Assembly: GCA_003118195.1 (NCBI GenBank)
Contig: BEXV01000010.1
Location: 574,246-638,245 of the forward strand
Length of the DNA stretch: 64,000 nucleotides
From: Hemicentrotus pulcherrimus
Lineage: Eukaryota > Echinodermata > Echinoidea > Camarodonta > Strongylocentrotidae
Reading direction: 5' to 3'
A program made the translations under genes and the position numbers. Below the pieces are notes generated by a model. The model did no database searches, was not told the origin of the DNA, and worked only from the letters and a program-made list of their open reading frames with translations. Of this stretch, positions 13,440 to 28,502 are shown one piece after another. How positions within the stretch are numbered: position 1 is the first letter of the stretch; each line of letters opens with the position of its first letter.

Positions 13440-16400
13440 GAAGGAAATGAAAAGTTCTTTGACCCTGTAGGCTAGTTATTATTCAGTCCAACCAATTCAA
13501 ATCAAAGTACATTAAGAGGTAGAAAACAAAAATGACTTTGCAATGTCAGGCTGTATTTCCTTGACCATATCAAAAGCATCTCAAGAAATTGTCAGCTTTT
13601 CTTTCTTCTTGATTCTCGTTTTGCTTTGAGGTAGGCGGGAAGTCTTGATCAAATTATCCCACTCCGTGTCTGCACTGCAGACATGCACCATGGTCAAGAG
13701 GTACACGAGAGATAGAGAGGGGGAGATGGAAAATATAACCGTATCCCGGCGAGGCTCAGGGATGATAGGTTTGTTTTTAGCCATCCCGACATGACAACAT
13801 TCAAACATGGAAGTATTAATTATTGGCTCGATGCAAAGAAACAAGTCAGAGGCATTAGCACGGGGTGAGTGATCGCGGAAACCACTGATGAGAGGTCTGC
13901 TGTGTTTGATCAACAACAAGAAGTGGGTTCTTTTTTTATTTCAGTGGGCGCAAGAACCTTATCTAACGATCTGATCTTTGTCACATTACAAACGTGATTA
14001 CTTAAGGCTATCAAAACGATTCAGGAATTGGCCAAATGCACCCATTGACAAACAGAAGCTAAGTTTCTAATTGGCATGAAGGCCAAGCTGGCAAATGAGA
14101 AATCTCACATTTTCTCAAAATTCAACCAATATTTGTCCTCACCATTTCAATTATATTCTTGTGTCTGTGAATAACCATTCTTGCACAAGCATTTCATTAT
14201 CAATCAGTCTGGTTCCTAAGAACATTTCCATCATACTATTGTTTGACTGCCTCATAATCATGATCAAGTGTAAGTAGATTTTCCAACAGACGAAAAGCTT
14301 AGCTTTTGCAAAATCAAGAGATGGGGAAGAACAAAACCCACCAACAGAAGTTGTCATTAAAAAATACAGGTCACAAAGCAAAGAAGACTTTGGACAGGAT
14401 AACCCTACTTTCTTGCCGATAAATAGTATAGCACCAAGGTGTTACTCTGAGCAAAAGAATCAAATTCTTGACAACAAAACACATCTTGTTTGACAAGAGA
14501 GGCCAAGAGTATCCAATGTACACAACCAGAAGAACCCAATATTTGATTTCAATGAGCATAAGGCTACCACACTTACTCACTTACTGTTTGTAAGTTGCTA
14601 GATAAATGCAGAATTCTTCCTCACATGTCAGAGGATCTTCCATATTGTCACAAAATCATAGGAAGTATCTGATTTGAGATGCAAATGCAGACTTCACAAA
14701 AAAATTCAGATTTGATGGATGCAAGTGCATGATGACCACATCGTGTCATGTCCACTCTCGTAACCAGCAGTCATGGTCAGCATTCTCTACCCACATATCT
14801 GGAAGTGTGTCTGACGTGACATTTGCAACAGATGTCTCAGTCATCATGGGTTACGAAAGAAAGACGCAGAATTACTAACACAGATTGAAAGTATGTGGGA
14901 CTGAGTATTTTCTGTTGTGGCAACAACGATCTATCAGATCCCGAATCTTGGCCCTATCTTCTTCTATTTCCATCTTCAATCAAAATGCTTGTAATCTAGA
15001 TTCACAAGCTATCTTTACTGCCTACATGTAAATGCTAGCTTTGAGCCAGAACCTTGAACATTAAAGGGAATTCCAACCTTGATAGCAAACTAGCAGAATA
15101 GTCAGAGAAGTAGACTGATAAAAGTTTGAATGAAATCGGTCAAATTTTTTTACCAACTTCACTTAGCTTTACATAGCTTTGATAACATTTGGCAGGAATG
15201 GTCATTAGGTCAACAGAATTCTTTCTTTACAAAATGCAGGTGATGTAAAATGTAATCAAACCTTTGTTTACAGTGTGTCTAGAAACCAAATGATTAACAA
15301 GGATTTAATTGATTATCTGAAGAGCTCATGCATTTTCACCTGAATCACAAAATCAAATACGAGCACTATAGGTAAGGTGTAAAACAATCTTTACAAAGTA
15401 ACTAAAGCTACATTTGATTTTAGAACCTCTTTGATCATGAAGTCTGTTTAGACAAGATTAATTGAAAAGCTCAATATCTCTTTAGGGCATATATATGGTA
15501 CTCGCATCTTTTGTTTGGGCAGCAAGGGTGATTTGGATTTAGGTTAATCACAATGAACTCCCCTACATTATGATGGTAGCTGGTCCAGCCTCATGTTACT
15601 TACTATATTTCAGTGATTACAAGTTCTGCTCAACTGAATGAACTTTGCCCAGTGTGAAATTGAGCTGGAAATGTCAACAGAATCAACAAGATTTATGTTA
15701 CAAATGAATATGGGATTTGTAAATGAAATCTGAAATATATGGGACATGAGTCCATCCTAGATCCTACAGAATTAATACAAGGTTCAGCATTCATCTTATG
15801 ATATAATTGCAGAATCAGGCAACAGATTATAGGAAAATACAACACCATGCTTGGGCATTCTGTGCTCAAGAAAGATGTATAAGATATATTTCTTCGCTCC
15901 CCTTCTCTTCTCTTCCCCACCCCTCTTGGCTTCAATGAAAATGTTGTTAGTCAATGACATAGTACGACTGTCACAAAAAGAGACACAACCTAAAAGTTCC
16001 AGTGAATAATCCTAGTTCAGAATGGGGATCAAATGAGGTGAGGTCTAAAAAAACACAATTTCATTCCAAACTTTGCCAAATTATCTTATCTTCTCTTCTT
16101 GCTCCTTTGCCTGAGGTATACAAGAGAAAGTTTGTCAGACAAGACTGACAGATGCTGTCACTCTGAGGCTATGTTTCCAGAAGAAAACACTCATTCACAT
16201 TTATTAAATTAATGTGCATGATGATTATTATTCCTGAAAATTCATGACTTTCAGGCAGTCTGTCTGCTGGCCTCCTTTTTGTTTCTCTCCCTCTTCCAAA
16301 AGGAAGTCATTTGTTATCCTATAAACCATACATTTCTTTAGACATCTGCCAAGGTTCATACTTTTTATCCTAATAAATACCAATAGGCCTACTTGTTGAA

Positions 16401-19099
16401 TATCAAATTGTGTCTCTGAGTTTCTTACTACATTCAATGGACAATGTGACTAACTTGTCCCTCTCTAAATAAAGGATCTATAATCCTTAGGATAAAACCA
16501 CAGACTTTTTCTTCAAAACCTTCTTTTTCTTTTTCTAGTATTCCATTCCAAATTTGTGGGGTCAGAGGGGCCAGCAATGATATCATGATCCTAGGTTGAT
16601 CCAATAAACTATGTCACATGTCAACATTATGTTATCTTCCCAGCTGGGGGAGCGAGGCAGTCTTGTTTAACAGAATACCCTCCATTTACGACTGTATTTG
16701 TTTTCACAGAGCAAACTTGACAATTTCTGTCCATTTCTTTATGTATTTCCATGCTCCTTGCCCGAGAGGAATTGTCATCATGTGTTGCATGGGGTGGCAG
16801 GGAGCGAGCGAAGACAGATGAATAGCATTATGACGATTGCCCAGGTTTTCTCTTACAAATCATTGAATTTGAACATTTGCTTTCTTAATCTGGTGCTGAA
16901 AGAAAGAAAATTCCCGCTGCCATTTTTACTGTACAGCGCAGGCAGGAGTATGTCTCTACGTATGTCAGCACCAGTACAAATGTTGTCCATAATTCTCTAT
17001 TCAGATGATTCCACTAATATAGTTTTCATACCACAATGACATCAGGTTAAATGGAAACAGGGATGGCCTCGTGAACAGCTATCTCCTTAAAATGCCAAAA
17101 GTAAATCTAACACTTGCATGGACATAACTATCATTAATTCTTCTTTCAATTATCCAGTTATGCGGATTATATATTCATTTCCTGCCAATAGAATATGGGC
17201 ATTAGCCACGGTATACATCTGACTTTGCTCTACCGGTGTATTCACTTTACCCACAAAATTACATTTCAACAAGTGCAGGCCCACATATTTCATTACCGGG
17301 ATCGGTGTTCCATTCCACAAGTCTACTAAATACATCAAAAGACTACAAAGAGTTATTGCCACACAAAGGATTTGGTGTGAAAATATCAGTGCTTGGTTTT
17401 TTGGCCAAGAGAAGGGAGGAAAAGGATCCCATGTAACGTCAATCGTAAGGGGATAGCCGTCTGCCGCATTTAGGGTGGATTTGGGCCCGGATTTGGTTTC
17501 AAATACCCGCAGAATCGGCTCAACACCTAAACATGCACAGTCATCCTACCTACCTACCTACCTACGTAGGCCAGTGTTCAGTGTTACACCTGCATTTAAT
17601 ACAGCGGCCTAACATCTTGGCCATATAGATTCACGTCAAGTGATCATCAGTACATTCCACTGAAGAGTCACGGAGATCTGCCTTGGTGCATTTTGGCCCT
17701 TTTACTTTGAGCAAGGCTTGAGAGTTTTTATGTTTTTTACAAAGTTGAGAAGTGGATGATTATACTCCACAGTGTTTCATTCAATGACAAAATAAACACA
17801 TTATGGCATGACTACTATTATTACCAACTGTTCAAATATCTTTCAACACTTCTCATTCACATGATTGGTATAAACATGATTTGGACATTCAATGCATTTT
17901 CTTGTTCATGCCACATTGAACAAAAATTCAAAAATGCTTGGAGGTTCGGGTAAATAGTGAGAATCTCTCACCCAAAAGTCATGCAAAGTGCGATTTCGGT
18001 ATAATGAATATTTGCTTTTTGTACATTCCAAGAGCTCCCAAACTTTTACCCCATCATTTTCTGAATTTGATCATCAAAAACCTAAGCACGCACACAAATT
18101 TGGTAACGTGCATGAAAGAATGTCCTATTTGCACACATATACACATGTGTCAGCACACCGAGTGTTTGAAAATGAGAGAAAAGCAAAACCCATCATGATT
18201 TTGACTTCATCACCAGCTATCCAACAAAATGAAAAGGAGGGCAAATTGGGTTCAACAAGGCCCAAGTAGAACGTTCCTTTATCCCGCTAAGCATTCATTG
18301 CTTATACACATAGCCAAGGGGTATTCAACGTTGAAAGATGAACATCCATAGACCAACATTTTTTCCTGTCCACCTTTTATTCTCGCTCTTTTTTTTTTCG
18401 GAGTTCATTTTTAATGCATACAAATGTTGGCTCCCAGGTAGATTGATAAAAGGATGGTGGTTTTCTTTGTCAGAGGGGGGAAAAGAATCAAATGTGAGGA
18501 AGTAAGGAAGAAAAGGGAAGCTATGGTCGATGCTTCTTACAAAGCTAAAATGCCGCTACCTTTGTGCATTCTTCCTATGCAAGGGCCATCATTGTATATT
18601 GTAAAATGTTCATGTGTACTCGTAGTATCTGCCCATTAAACATTAACCCCTATTGAAGTGTAGTTTTTGTCTGTACAAGAGGTGTTTTTATACATTAGCA
18701 ACTGAAGGCCCCATGAAAAAACAATACACACAAATATCTGTTTCATATTTCTATTAAAATAATTGGACCAAAACTTAAAATAGCTGCGATGCAAAGACTG
18801 TCTTGGATTTAGCTGATATGAGAAATAAAGTGATTTTGCTTTTACACAAGAACATCATAGGAATAAGTCGGCATACCATACATAAACAATTACTAGACTT
18901 GACCACAAAGGCATGGAGGTATCAATTATTTTAAAAACAATAGGATGAAAAAAAAAAATTGCAAAATGGTTATAATTTGTAAGGGGAAATATCATCTGGA
19001 CATAATTTCATCACAAGGGGATCTTTGAACTTTTTCTCTCTCTCCCTCTCTACTTCTCCTTCCCTTTCTCTCCATCTCTCTTGGACATGGAAAGAGGAA

Positions 19100-19340
19100 A
19101 AGGCTTGGTCACTTCAAAGGTGGCGTTTGACCCTGACCGCCACTTTCGGCGCCCATGGGTGAGAGGGGGGAGGACGGATACTTAGTAGTGTCCCTCTAGG
19201 TTGGAGCCATAGGGCCCAACACTATCCAGGGCTGACTGAGGAGTGTCCACAAGATAGTCACGCACAAAACTTGACCGGTTCTCGTCCGTTCTGTGGCTCC
19301 AAGAAGGAGAAGGAGACCGAGAGGGGAGGGAAGCTGAGAG
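19100..19340. other. GC-richer non-coding block within the intron
   Basis: By eye this stretch is clearly richer in G and C than its surroundings. It contains CG dinucleotides, GGCGCCCATGGG, and a weak hairpin (AGGTGGCG / CGCCACTT). No open frame of note runs through it. It could be an enhancer or a decayed repeat; sequence alone does not decide. Confidence 0.35.
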
Positions 19341-20043
19341 CATATGGTCAGAGTTAAATTTGACTGGTGTAATCTGTAATTGCCCTGATTACGGCTGCTG
19401 ATATGAGGTGAAATCCAATCTTATAATTACCCCTCAGTATGCCAAGCACAGTGGCAGGCACCAAAGGCAAGATTACTGAGATTAAAAAGAGGGAAAAAAT
19501 GTTCAAAAGAATGCCAGAATAAGGTGGAAGCATCATCTGCTACAAAGCAGGTCAAGATCAAGATTTAAAAGTATTTGATTTGAGCAAATTTCCAACTTAT
19601 CACAAACAGAATTTCTAAATATGAAATATCCAATTCATATTTAGCTCACTATTAAAAACGAAACAGGAGGATGAAGTATTAACCTCAATGAAAATCTAGT
19701 TTTTGAGACTATATCCATGAATCCCTGGTCCCCATTCAATCTTTCTGGAAAATATGATACATGGGTGTAGCCAGGGGGCATGTGGAAAACATTAATCTTA
19801 GAAATTCTTTCTCTCATCTGCGCCACTGCCAACCCAAAATTTTAAGTCGCACCATATGTTAACCGACAGAGAGTCACAAAGACAGAGTCAGACCGAGTTA
19901 ATACCCCTTCTTAGCAATGGAGACCTGTAGAGTAGGCATCTCGACTTGGCTCACCAGGGTACGAGGAAGGGTACCGGTCACCAGTCGCAGGGTGAATCAC
20001 TTCCAGGAACTTGCCATTTCTTTCTATCCCATATTTCTCTTAT

Positions 20044-20044
<1 letters not shown>

Positions 20045-20079
<35 letters not shown>
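20045..20079. repeat. CT microsatellite
   Basis: Uninterrupted CT dinucleotides on the plus strand, GA on the gene's sense strand. Confidence 0.95.
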
Positions 20080-20081
<2 letters not shown>

Positions 20082-20504
20082 TTTCTCTATTCATCTCTCC
20101 CTTTTATTCTGTCCCTCTGCTTCTCTTTCACCCTCCATCATTCCATAATCCCCATCGTCATGGTGTCCAAAAGGGGCGGGTCAACTGTTCAATATCAAAT
20201 GCAAGCCAAATAATTCAGTTCCCTTTCCTAAAATCAACATCAATTTCCAAAGACATTTGAGGCTTGGATAACCCCTAATGAGGTTAGAGATTGTGTTTAA
20301 AGAAAAGTTATTGATGGCAATGACGGTAAACCATTGTTTTTTTCTTGCGGAATGGGTGGCGAGTTTTAACAGACTATTTGACGCACGAGTTCTTGCCACA
20401 TTAGGTCAAGGGTAAGTGATCGCATAATCAGAAAAACATGCACTTGAGAGCTTTCCTCGACCCCCTGACAAATTAACAATCTTCAAAAGCAGAGAAAAGG
20501 CATT

Positions 20505-20543
20505 GGAGAAAACTATTGGAGAAAACTATTGGAGAAAACTATT
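20505..20543. repeat. 13-bp unit repeated three times
   Basis: GGAGAAAACTATT occurs three times head to tail with no mismatch. Confidence 0.95.
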
Positions 20544-23500
20544 GAGGGGAAACCAGTCACTCATAAAAGGAAAAACGAACACCTTAGACAGCTTTCTGGA
20601 AAACATTGGGCCTCTGTTGTTCCTTATACATAAGCTGCGAGGGACTTTGGGATAATGTTTCATTTAAATACATAATCTCTTTGTGCCCTCACCAGACTGA
20701 AACTTGCCAAATCTTTGTATTTTGGAATAATGTGCTGCATTTATGTACTCTGGTGACAAAGACCAATATTTGTCCAAATCATACTCCTCAACCCACCTCA
20801 CAAATATTGATCAAGGCTGGGGCACTGTTCATGGCAGTCTAAATCCCAAACCTTGACTCTCTATTAATGTTTTTGCAATAATGCTCTCAGTACATAATAT
20901 TGTTTTGAAGAGGCAGACCAAGAAAAAGTAACATTCTTTTATTCAAATTCCAGTTGTTTTGGTATAAAACAAATATTATTCATCTAAAAAATGAAGCATT
21001 TTGGTCCCCATTTGTGTGGAACAGGACTACGTTTGAGACTGCACATGCTTCTAGTGAACCACGAAAAGTGTAGAAAATACTGTTTACAGAGTAAATATAT
21101 GAATATTGTCCATAGTGTGGCGAAAAAAACCTACCACCTCAAACAAGACGGGCTTTTCATACCCTATCCCAGACAATGGAACACAGAGGCGAGTGTGTAT
21201 GCATTGCTCTATATGCCTTATATGTTACAAATCTTTCGTAAGAATGCCAAGTACATTGGGTATAAGAAAAGGCAAACATTGCAGGTCACCATTTGTGGCT
21301 GACATGATTTGCGATTTCCATGACTATGAATGATTCTAATATGAACTAAATCCTAGTGAGACAAAACTTAGCAGCCTTGTGATTCATAAGAAAGGTTATA
21401 ATTTGAAAAGAAAACAAGCATTCCTTTACTGACCCAATGGGAAATGGAGAGCGATTTTTAAAAAATGTTAAGGCGTCCTTGAAAAGCAAAATATGAAAAC
21501 ATGATCATACACGGAACAAGTACAGTGAGGGGTGAATTTCAACATCGGGTTGAGAATTTCAATACTGTTTGCTGAGTTTTAAGAAGAAGTTCGCACCCCT
21601 GTAGTGTAAGGAACCATATCCCCTTTGGCTTTGTTCAAAAGCTTTCAAGGGATGTATCAAAGTGGTGGGGCGGGTATTAAACTGACTGCCTGGTAGCCTA
21701 CACTCCAACCAATCCAATTTCTGTATGCTTTGGCTGTTCCTTTCATAATCATGTTATTCTAGCCAATAAATTTCAATATAGTGGGCTGTTCTAGTTGTAG
21801 ACTTCATGAACAGTCACAATATAATGTCAGTCTCCTCTCCCAGGCTCTAAATATAATGTTACTTTTCAACCACAGCAGCGTGTAGGCCTACACTACAACA
21901 CGTTCTTCCACTTCACCAAGGAAACCATAGCAAGGAACTTCATCTAAGAAAACCTTTAAAGCCATCAGAATAATCGCATTGGCTTGCATCAAGAGTGTAA
22001 GAATAAGCTTTGAATTCTGAAAACAGACAAATGGGAGTTATAAAAGCCTAGAATTGAAGACTAGGTACCATCACTGCCACAATACAGCTGAAAAAGCATG
22101 CTAGAGAACCCAGCTCAAAGTTTTCATCAACAATCCCCAAAACTTACCCACCCATGATCCCCTTTATCGTGGCATAAACCAAAATATTTTGGCAGATTTC
22201 AAGACATTGAATAGGAGAATAATATTCAATACTTGAGAAGTGAAAGAAATAGATTTTTTCCTCTCCTTAATCTATGTCTATGTTCAGAACTGGCTTGTTT
22301 TTACAAACTTTGTCTGAAGATTGTGTCTCTGCTATATACTCCATAATGAAATCACCACTGCTCAAGTGCACTCTTTGAGAGCCTGGTGTGGTCTATGAGC
22401 TAAGCACTGATCATGTGTAATCAGGCTAAAGAAAGTATCCCATTAAAATGCCAGATTTTATTATCAAACAAGGTGATTCCAAGTTCACATAGGATAGGCA
22501 TTATTACTGGTGAAATGAACCCTTTCATTATATCTTTAATCGCTTTTTATCACAGGACCTATCACATTCTCCAACTTCACGGGATTCATGTAGGCCGAGG
22601 TTTTTAAACAAATGCTTATTGTTCTCATGTTTTTCTTTTTCAATGTTACATTTTGTGTGAATGTGTTGTCATTTGTAAACGATAACATGACATGAATCAG
22701 GCTGGGTGGTCTGTAACATGTACCGCTAGTTCTCATGTTTGTTGATTTAATGCCATGTTTTTAATTCCTAATCCGATGTTATTTTCAAAGTTGTATACAT
22801 AGAGAATCGTTTTATTATGCCACGGTAATATCAAGCTCTTTTTTTTTCTTCCTTGTAAGCATTTATCTTTTGTAGATTCACTGTTGATTCAGAGGTGCAG
22901 AGGAATTACAACAACTCAGTTACACAACTGATAAAATAGAATGAAAATGTGAAAATCACAACTTTCCCTAGTCCAACACAGGATCAATCCAACCAATAAG
23001 GTATAATGTACGTGATATACCACTTAGGCAAGGGCCAAGATATATCTACATTTTCTCTAAAAGTGGAAATTAAGGATGGCATTTCCATGACAACCTTCTA
23101 AACTAGGTTTCAGTGCTCAAGACATCACATGTTCAAAGATCAATCTTCATACTGCTATTACCCTCCCATCAGAATGACGATCTCCAAACTTATGAGGAAT
23201 GACCCATAAATGTGAGCTCCTAACAGAATGTGAACGACCCCTTTAACACTAGCCTGCGGTTCGTAAAAACCTAATGTTCCTGCCACACCCTAACCAAGTT
23301 CAATAACAGGCCTCAGGAGGGTTTGAGAGGATGAGCTTACCAGAGACGATCCTCTCCTGAAAGTATTTGGAAACCCCCTCCCAGTCTGAGCTCGATAAAA
23401 CCCCCAAGAAACTCCTGCCAGACAAGAAAGAAGGGCTGTTCCAAGATCCGAGTCAATGTTGCCCTTCTTCATAGCCCTCTTAGGCAAATTGGGGAGGAAT

Positions 23501-23657
23501 GATCGCAATTTGAAACGCTTTTTAAACCTCGCCTCTCTCTCTCTCTTGAAATGTCCAAAATGATGTACAAGGCTGGTATGTGACACATTGCATCCTCCGT
23601 AGATTGTTACCATCTTGCTTGCACAGAATTCTAGCTAAACTTCATCAATGCATTTGA

Positions 23658-23735
23658 ATATTGTCTTGATGAAGCCAGAAGGATGTTAAGTCATAAACAT
23701 GGAGCCAATGCCCCTCTGGCTCTCAAAAGATAATA
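23658..23735. repeat. ~80-bp palindromic repeat, copy C
   Basis: The left arm is GATGAAGCCAGAAGGATGTTAA and the right arm GCCAATGCCCCTCTGGCTCTC followed by AAAAGATAATA. The loop includes TCATAAACAT. Confidence 0.8.
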
Positions 23736-24962
23736 TTTGAGTATCTTTTTAACATCATGATGCTCTTGTACACACTATGCTAATCAGTTCAATATGTAAA
23801 CAGTATGCTGGAATAATAAAAAACCATCACCCATGTTTCTTAAATAAGTGCAGATGCAACATTTCCTGGTTATTTCCGGCAATCACAAATATCAATTCAT
23901 ACATTTTGGATGGTGGATTTAATCATATAAAAGAAACATATTCCTAATCCCCTTATTCTTCTGATTCTTTGTCTACAAAATTATAAGCTCAATTCGATGT
24001 CTCCAGCAGGGGTTTAACACATGCTCTGATTACCTCCATTGAAAATTTTCTGAAGGCGCCCACATTTACATGATATTTTACAAATTTGTTTTTCTTTACC
24101 ACAATGTTCATACAAATTGGTTAAAAAGAGGTGGGCTGTTTGCTTTCCTCCCACTCAAGTCATTCCACTTATTTAATTTTTAACTGAACACGTAGGGTGA
24201 ATATTTTAAAGTTACTTTCTGCTCTTGAGTGAATTTGCAATGGATCCTGGGTTATCAGCCATTTGGGACAAGAGCACCTTGACTTCAAACACATCTCCTT
24301 GGGCCCCACATATATGGTCAATAAAATGTAATATAAAGTCTGATATATTCCGAAATTGCCTGAAAAAAATAACAGTGAAAGGTAATAAAATTGTGCACTT
24401 GACAGACAACAGAAGACATGAAAATAATAAAATCACAAATCATCCCTATTCATGCCATTTGTAATACAATTGAAATAAAGTTAAAGAAAACAGGTCTACC
24501 GTGTAATCTACATAAATAAAGTTCTCATTTTAGTAATTTTATTGATTCAATAATGATGTAAACAAGAGATATTCTTGATGATGATTTAGAGGACAGTGTT
24601 TACAATGCAATGTACCACATGCAAAGTACATGTATGGGACTAACTGCTGAAAAAACATTGTCATGAAATGTGCTCTAGCTGTTATGAATTTACATTTTCA
24701 CATTACAAGGTTGTCTGTCTATGAGCCCACTCAGGCAAAAGTTAATAACAAAGTATGATGAAACCGCAAAAAAATATTTATAACAAAGATTCTCTTTTAT
24801 CTGTATTCATTTCAAACAATCTACAAATTCGGAATAGGGGTCTTTTGACTGGATTTCTAAAGTGCTTCAAAAAGGGAGATAAAAATAGAGGAACAGGTTT
24901 CCTAGACCAAAAAACACCAAAGCTGAAAATTCTTTGAATGTGATGTCATATGTTTTGAGGCA

Positions 24963-24981
24963 ATATATATATATATATATA
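24963..24981. repeat. AT microsatellite
   Basis: Uninterrupted alternating AT, about 19 bp. Confidence 0.9.
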
Positions 24982-27900
24982 CATCAGCCATTGTAACTAT
25001 CCCCCTGTTCTTTGAAGAGTAAATCACCAACTGGAAATGGTCTAGACTCAATGTAAGGCTTCTAAAAACAAGGAGCAAGACTTCTGTTTCAGAGCAGTAG
25101 TTTCGCTTATAGACATATACAAACAATGGACCTACTACCAGTACTCACAAAAAAAGAGTGGGGGCTTTTTCTTCCTCTATGGGTATAATTGCAGGGACTT
25201 TGTGACCTTTTCAGCTCACACATAGAGCTGAGAACAAGATGTTCTTGTGTCTTTTTCTCCAAAACCCCTTAGGGTGAGAGCAGTTAGTATATACAGATTC
25301 AGGTCCTTAGTCCCCATCCATTGAGATCGCTGTATGTATCTCACCTGAAGTTTTATGAGCTTGCATTGTGAAATTGAACTTGGGAGCCAGCTTATGAAAT
25401 GGCCTTTTTTTTATGGGGGATGAAAACCACAGAGGCCCATTCACAGTACAGATTTTGTTTGCTACTGCTCCCTTGTGTATTAAAGGATGCTAGAGTGAAG
25501 TATCGTTGCTTTTATACCATGAGTAACATCATAAATCAGCTATACTTCAGCCATTTATCTGGACACAAAGGACAAGAAATATTGCCTGTTTTATCTACAA
25601 ACTCACTCCATTACGTATAAAAGGGAGAACAATGTAACTAACTATAATTTTCCTTCATAAATGTATACACAGCTGGGATCGACATTCCACTCCCAATTTA
25701 AAAAACTGCAACTCCATAATTTGTGCCATTTTCTCAATACTTGTCAAGGTAATCCTATTGTCAATCTTAATATACATGCAGATTAAATATCCGTAATGTT
25801 TCAAGAAACTGGAGATAGTAATCTTTAACTCTATTTCTAATTAACAAGAGTCAGTCATTTTCCACTGATCAACAATAGACAAACTATATATACATGTAAA
25901 GAAATCGTACTATCAAAACCAACAGTATTGTTTAGCAGTCACAGCAATTAACCTCGCTTACAAATTTTGATATACCCTTCCAGCCATTCGGAGGTATGAC
26001 TTTCAAGGCACAACTTTGCATCAATTGAATGACCTCTTCAGATGAAAGTTTATCTTACTTTGGTGCTTTTGTCCACCTCACCTCTCATAATAATTATCCC
26101 CTTCCAGTGTTTATGTAAACTAGCTTCTCTCTCTCAGGCTTGTGTGTTTGTCAATTTATGATAATTTCATCAACATTTCTGACAGGATGGACCTCAATAT
26201 TGCTAAATATATAAATATACATGGAGGATATTTAGAGAGAGCAAGAAAGGTCAGGTAATCATTCTGGAAAAGCTAAATAATCCTTCTCCCCCTTAAATAA
26301 ACCACCAATGGGGACGTCATAGTATATTTTGTTTAGTTTGGCGAGGGAGAGCCAAATTTTCAACAAGGAACAAGGTGAGTGAACTTCTTGTCATAACACT
26401 GGACGGCCACCTTATTCAGTGACCTCTGACCTGTGATTGGAGATGACATCTACCAGTGATTGGAAAAAGTTGTGCCAGGAATCTCCAATCTTTGCCATGA
26501 ACCTTTGAATTGCTGAGACAGGGGTGGTTTGGACTGAAATATGATTGGCAGATGGAGGCAGTATGTGATCTGTCTTTCTCCCTGCATGTTTTTATGCTTA
26601 ACTATGTTTAATGACTGCGCCCTAATAACTAATAGGTTACTGATGTGCAAGTCGATTAGGGGTCTTTCAGCATCGCCTTTTTATGCAATACTTCCAATTG
26701 TTTTAACAGCGAACAGTCACATACTGAACATTAATTACTCTAATATTTCATTTTATTCCTCTGCTTTCCCTCAAGTTTTCTCACCTTTTCAAAATCATTA
26801 GATATATAATGTGATAAGAATAAAAAAGGCAGTTAACTCAGTGCAAAATATATTATTTATGAGTTGAAACCCTTTTGGCTTCATAAGGAGGATAGACCCA
26901 CCCCACAACTATATCAAAGGAGAAAAACAAAAAATCTATCATAATGCCTCAAGCATACATGTATGAGGGAACACATCTTTTGGCACCTATGATTAAGTTA
27001 TGGGGATACCTTTACACATATTTTTATTTCAAATGTGAAAATAGGTCACAAGAAAAACATAAGTCAAAATTCCAAATACATCTCAAAAACTGTATTGAAT
27101 GGAAGGGCTTAAAAGTTTCTCATATTTCTTCTGGATCTAATGATGATTTCACGCTCATTTAGCACTAAGCTCTTCAAACACTCCGGCTAGATTTATGCAA
27201 CCCACTTTTGCAACGATTTGTTATCCCACTTCTAAGTTGAGATTTTTCATCCAAAGAAAATAATGAGGTCAAACCTCCCCTTTCTTGAGTTGAAATCGAA
27301 GGCTACTTTCGAGCAGCAGTCAAAAGTGTGAGGGCGAGAGATTTGTTTTTCTTAAATTACTACATAGGGAATATCAACCTGAATAAGACTCTTTCTTTAA
27401 AAGTAATTTCATCACCCCCTTTTTCTGAATCTCAGGGGTGGAAAATTAACAGTCCTATTATTCCGAGTGAATACTGTAATTAATTTCACATTCAATTGCT
27501 TGAGAATTCCACTATGAAGCCATGACAACCTAGAGCCACAAAAATTCCTTCTTTTTATGAATCCACCGCAAATTGTTTCAATTTTCGGGTGGGCTAAAGA
27601 GGTAGGAGGGAGCAAACGTGAACCCGATTTGAACCCTTGATTGTATGATTAATGAAATGTAACTAATGCACACGCAGATGTTTTTGATAAATTTCAGATA
27701 TATTTCCTCTTTATTGGCAATGACGTTGCACAGCTAAACTTTTGGGTGTGATAGTTAGCTCAATTATAGCAGGGAAAATTGACTCGGCCTGTACTTTTGT
27801 TCCGTCTTTTGTTCTGTTGTGAGCATTTTACATTAGGACAAAGACAAGTATTCATTGAAAGCTAAATAAAAACTTTTGTGCTTATAATTTTGTGTGTGTG

Positions 27901-28501
27901 TTAGGCCTCATGTAGAAATGTCTGTTAATTCCAAAAACATCACATATGAAAACATATATGTCAATCTTCTTCATTTCTAGTGCAGACAAATAAGAATAAT
28001 CCCTTTAAACATTAATAAAAAAAGCCCCTTCAAACAGAAAGGAGTTTGGTTATTGGGTAAATAACCACAAAATCTTCGAATTTCATGAACATGACCTGAT
28101 TCAACCTTCTTAAAACTGTCTGTAACTTTTGAGGACACTTGTGCAGACTGCCAATTGAAAACAAAGGTGCCCCAATAGATAAAAAACAAGCAAATGCCAT
28201 ATAAAATCTCCTAAAAAATAGAATCTTATCAAAAAAAATCGACAAGAAATTACACTTGTAGAAAGTATAACAAGAATTGTTAAAGTATTAAGGACATTAC
28301 ATGGCCTCACATTCTGACAACTTTTCAGGTGTATTGGTACCTTGGTGGTTTGTTTTTTACCCATGTTTTGATAATCAATCAATTCCTAACCATTCATCAT
28401 ATGCACAATCCCTACTCACAAATTGAAAATAGATTGTTTGGGCTATCATGCATTGCCAAGGTCTTATCAATGAACAATTGCAGGAGACACCACCTCCCCC
28501 C

Positions 28502-28502
28502 N
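28502..28502. other. Single ambiguous base
   Basis: One N immediately after a run of C, like the other two ambiguous positions in the window. Confidence 0.95.

Larger units (their letters stand above)
10031..20044. other. Intron 1, first block (non-coding)
   Basis: Mostly AT-rich unique-looking DNA. It contains the 24-bp triple repeat, a poly-C run with an assembly gap, palindromes at 12309 and 13414, a (CTAC)n run with a small CCTACGTAGG palindrome near 17544-17570, and a relatively GC-rich stretch at about 19100-19340. Nothing else recognised. Confidence 0.6.
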
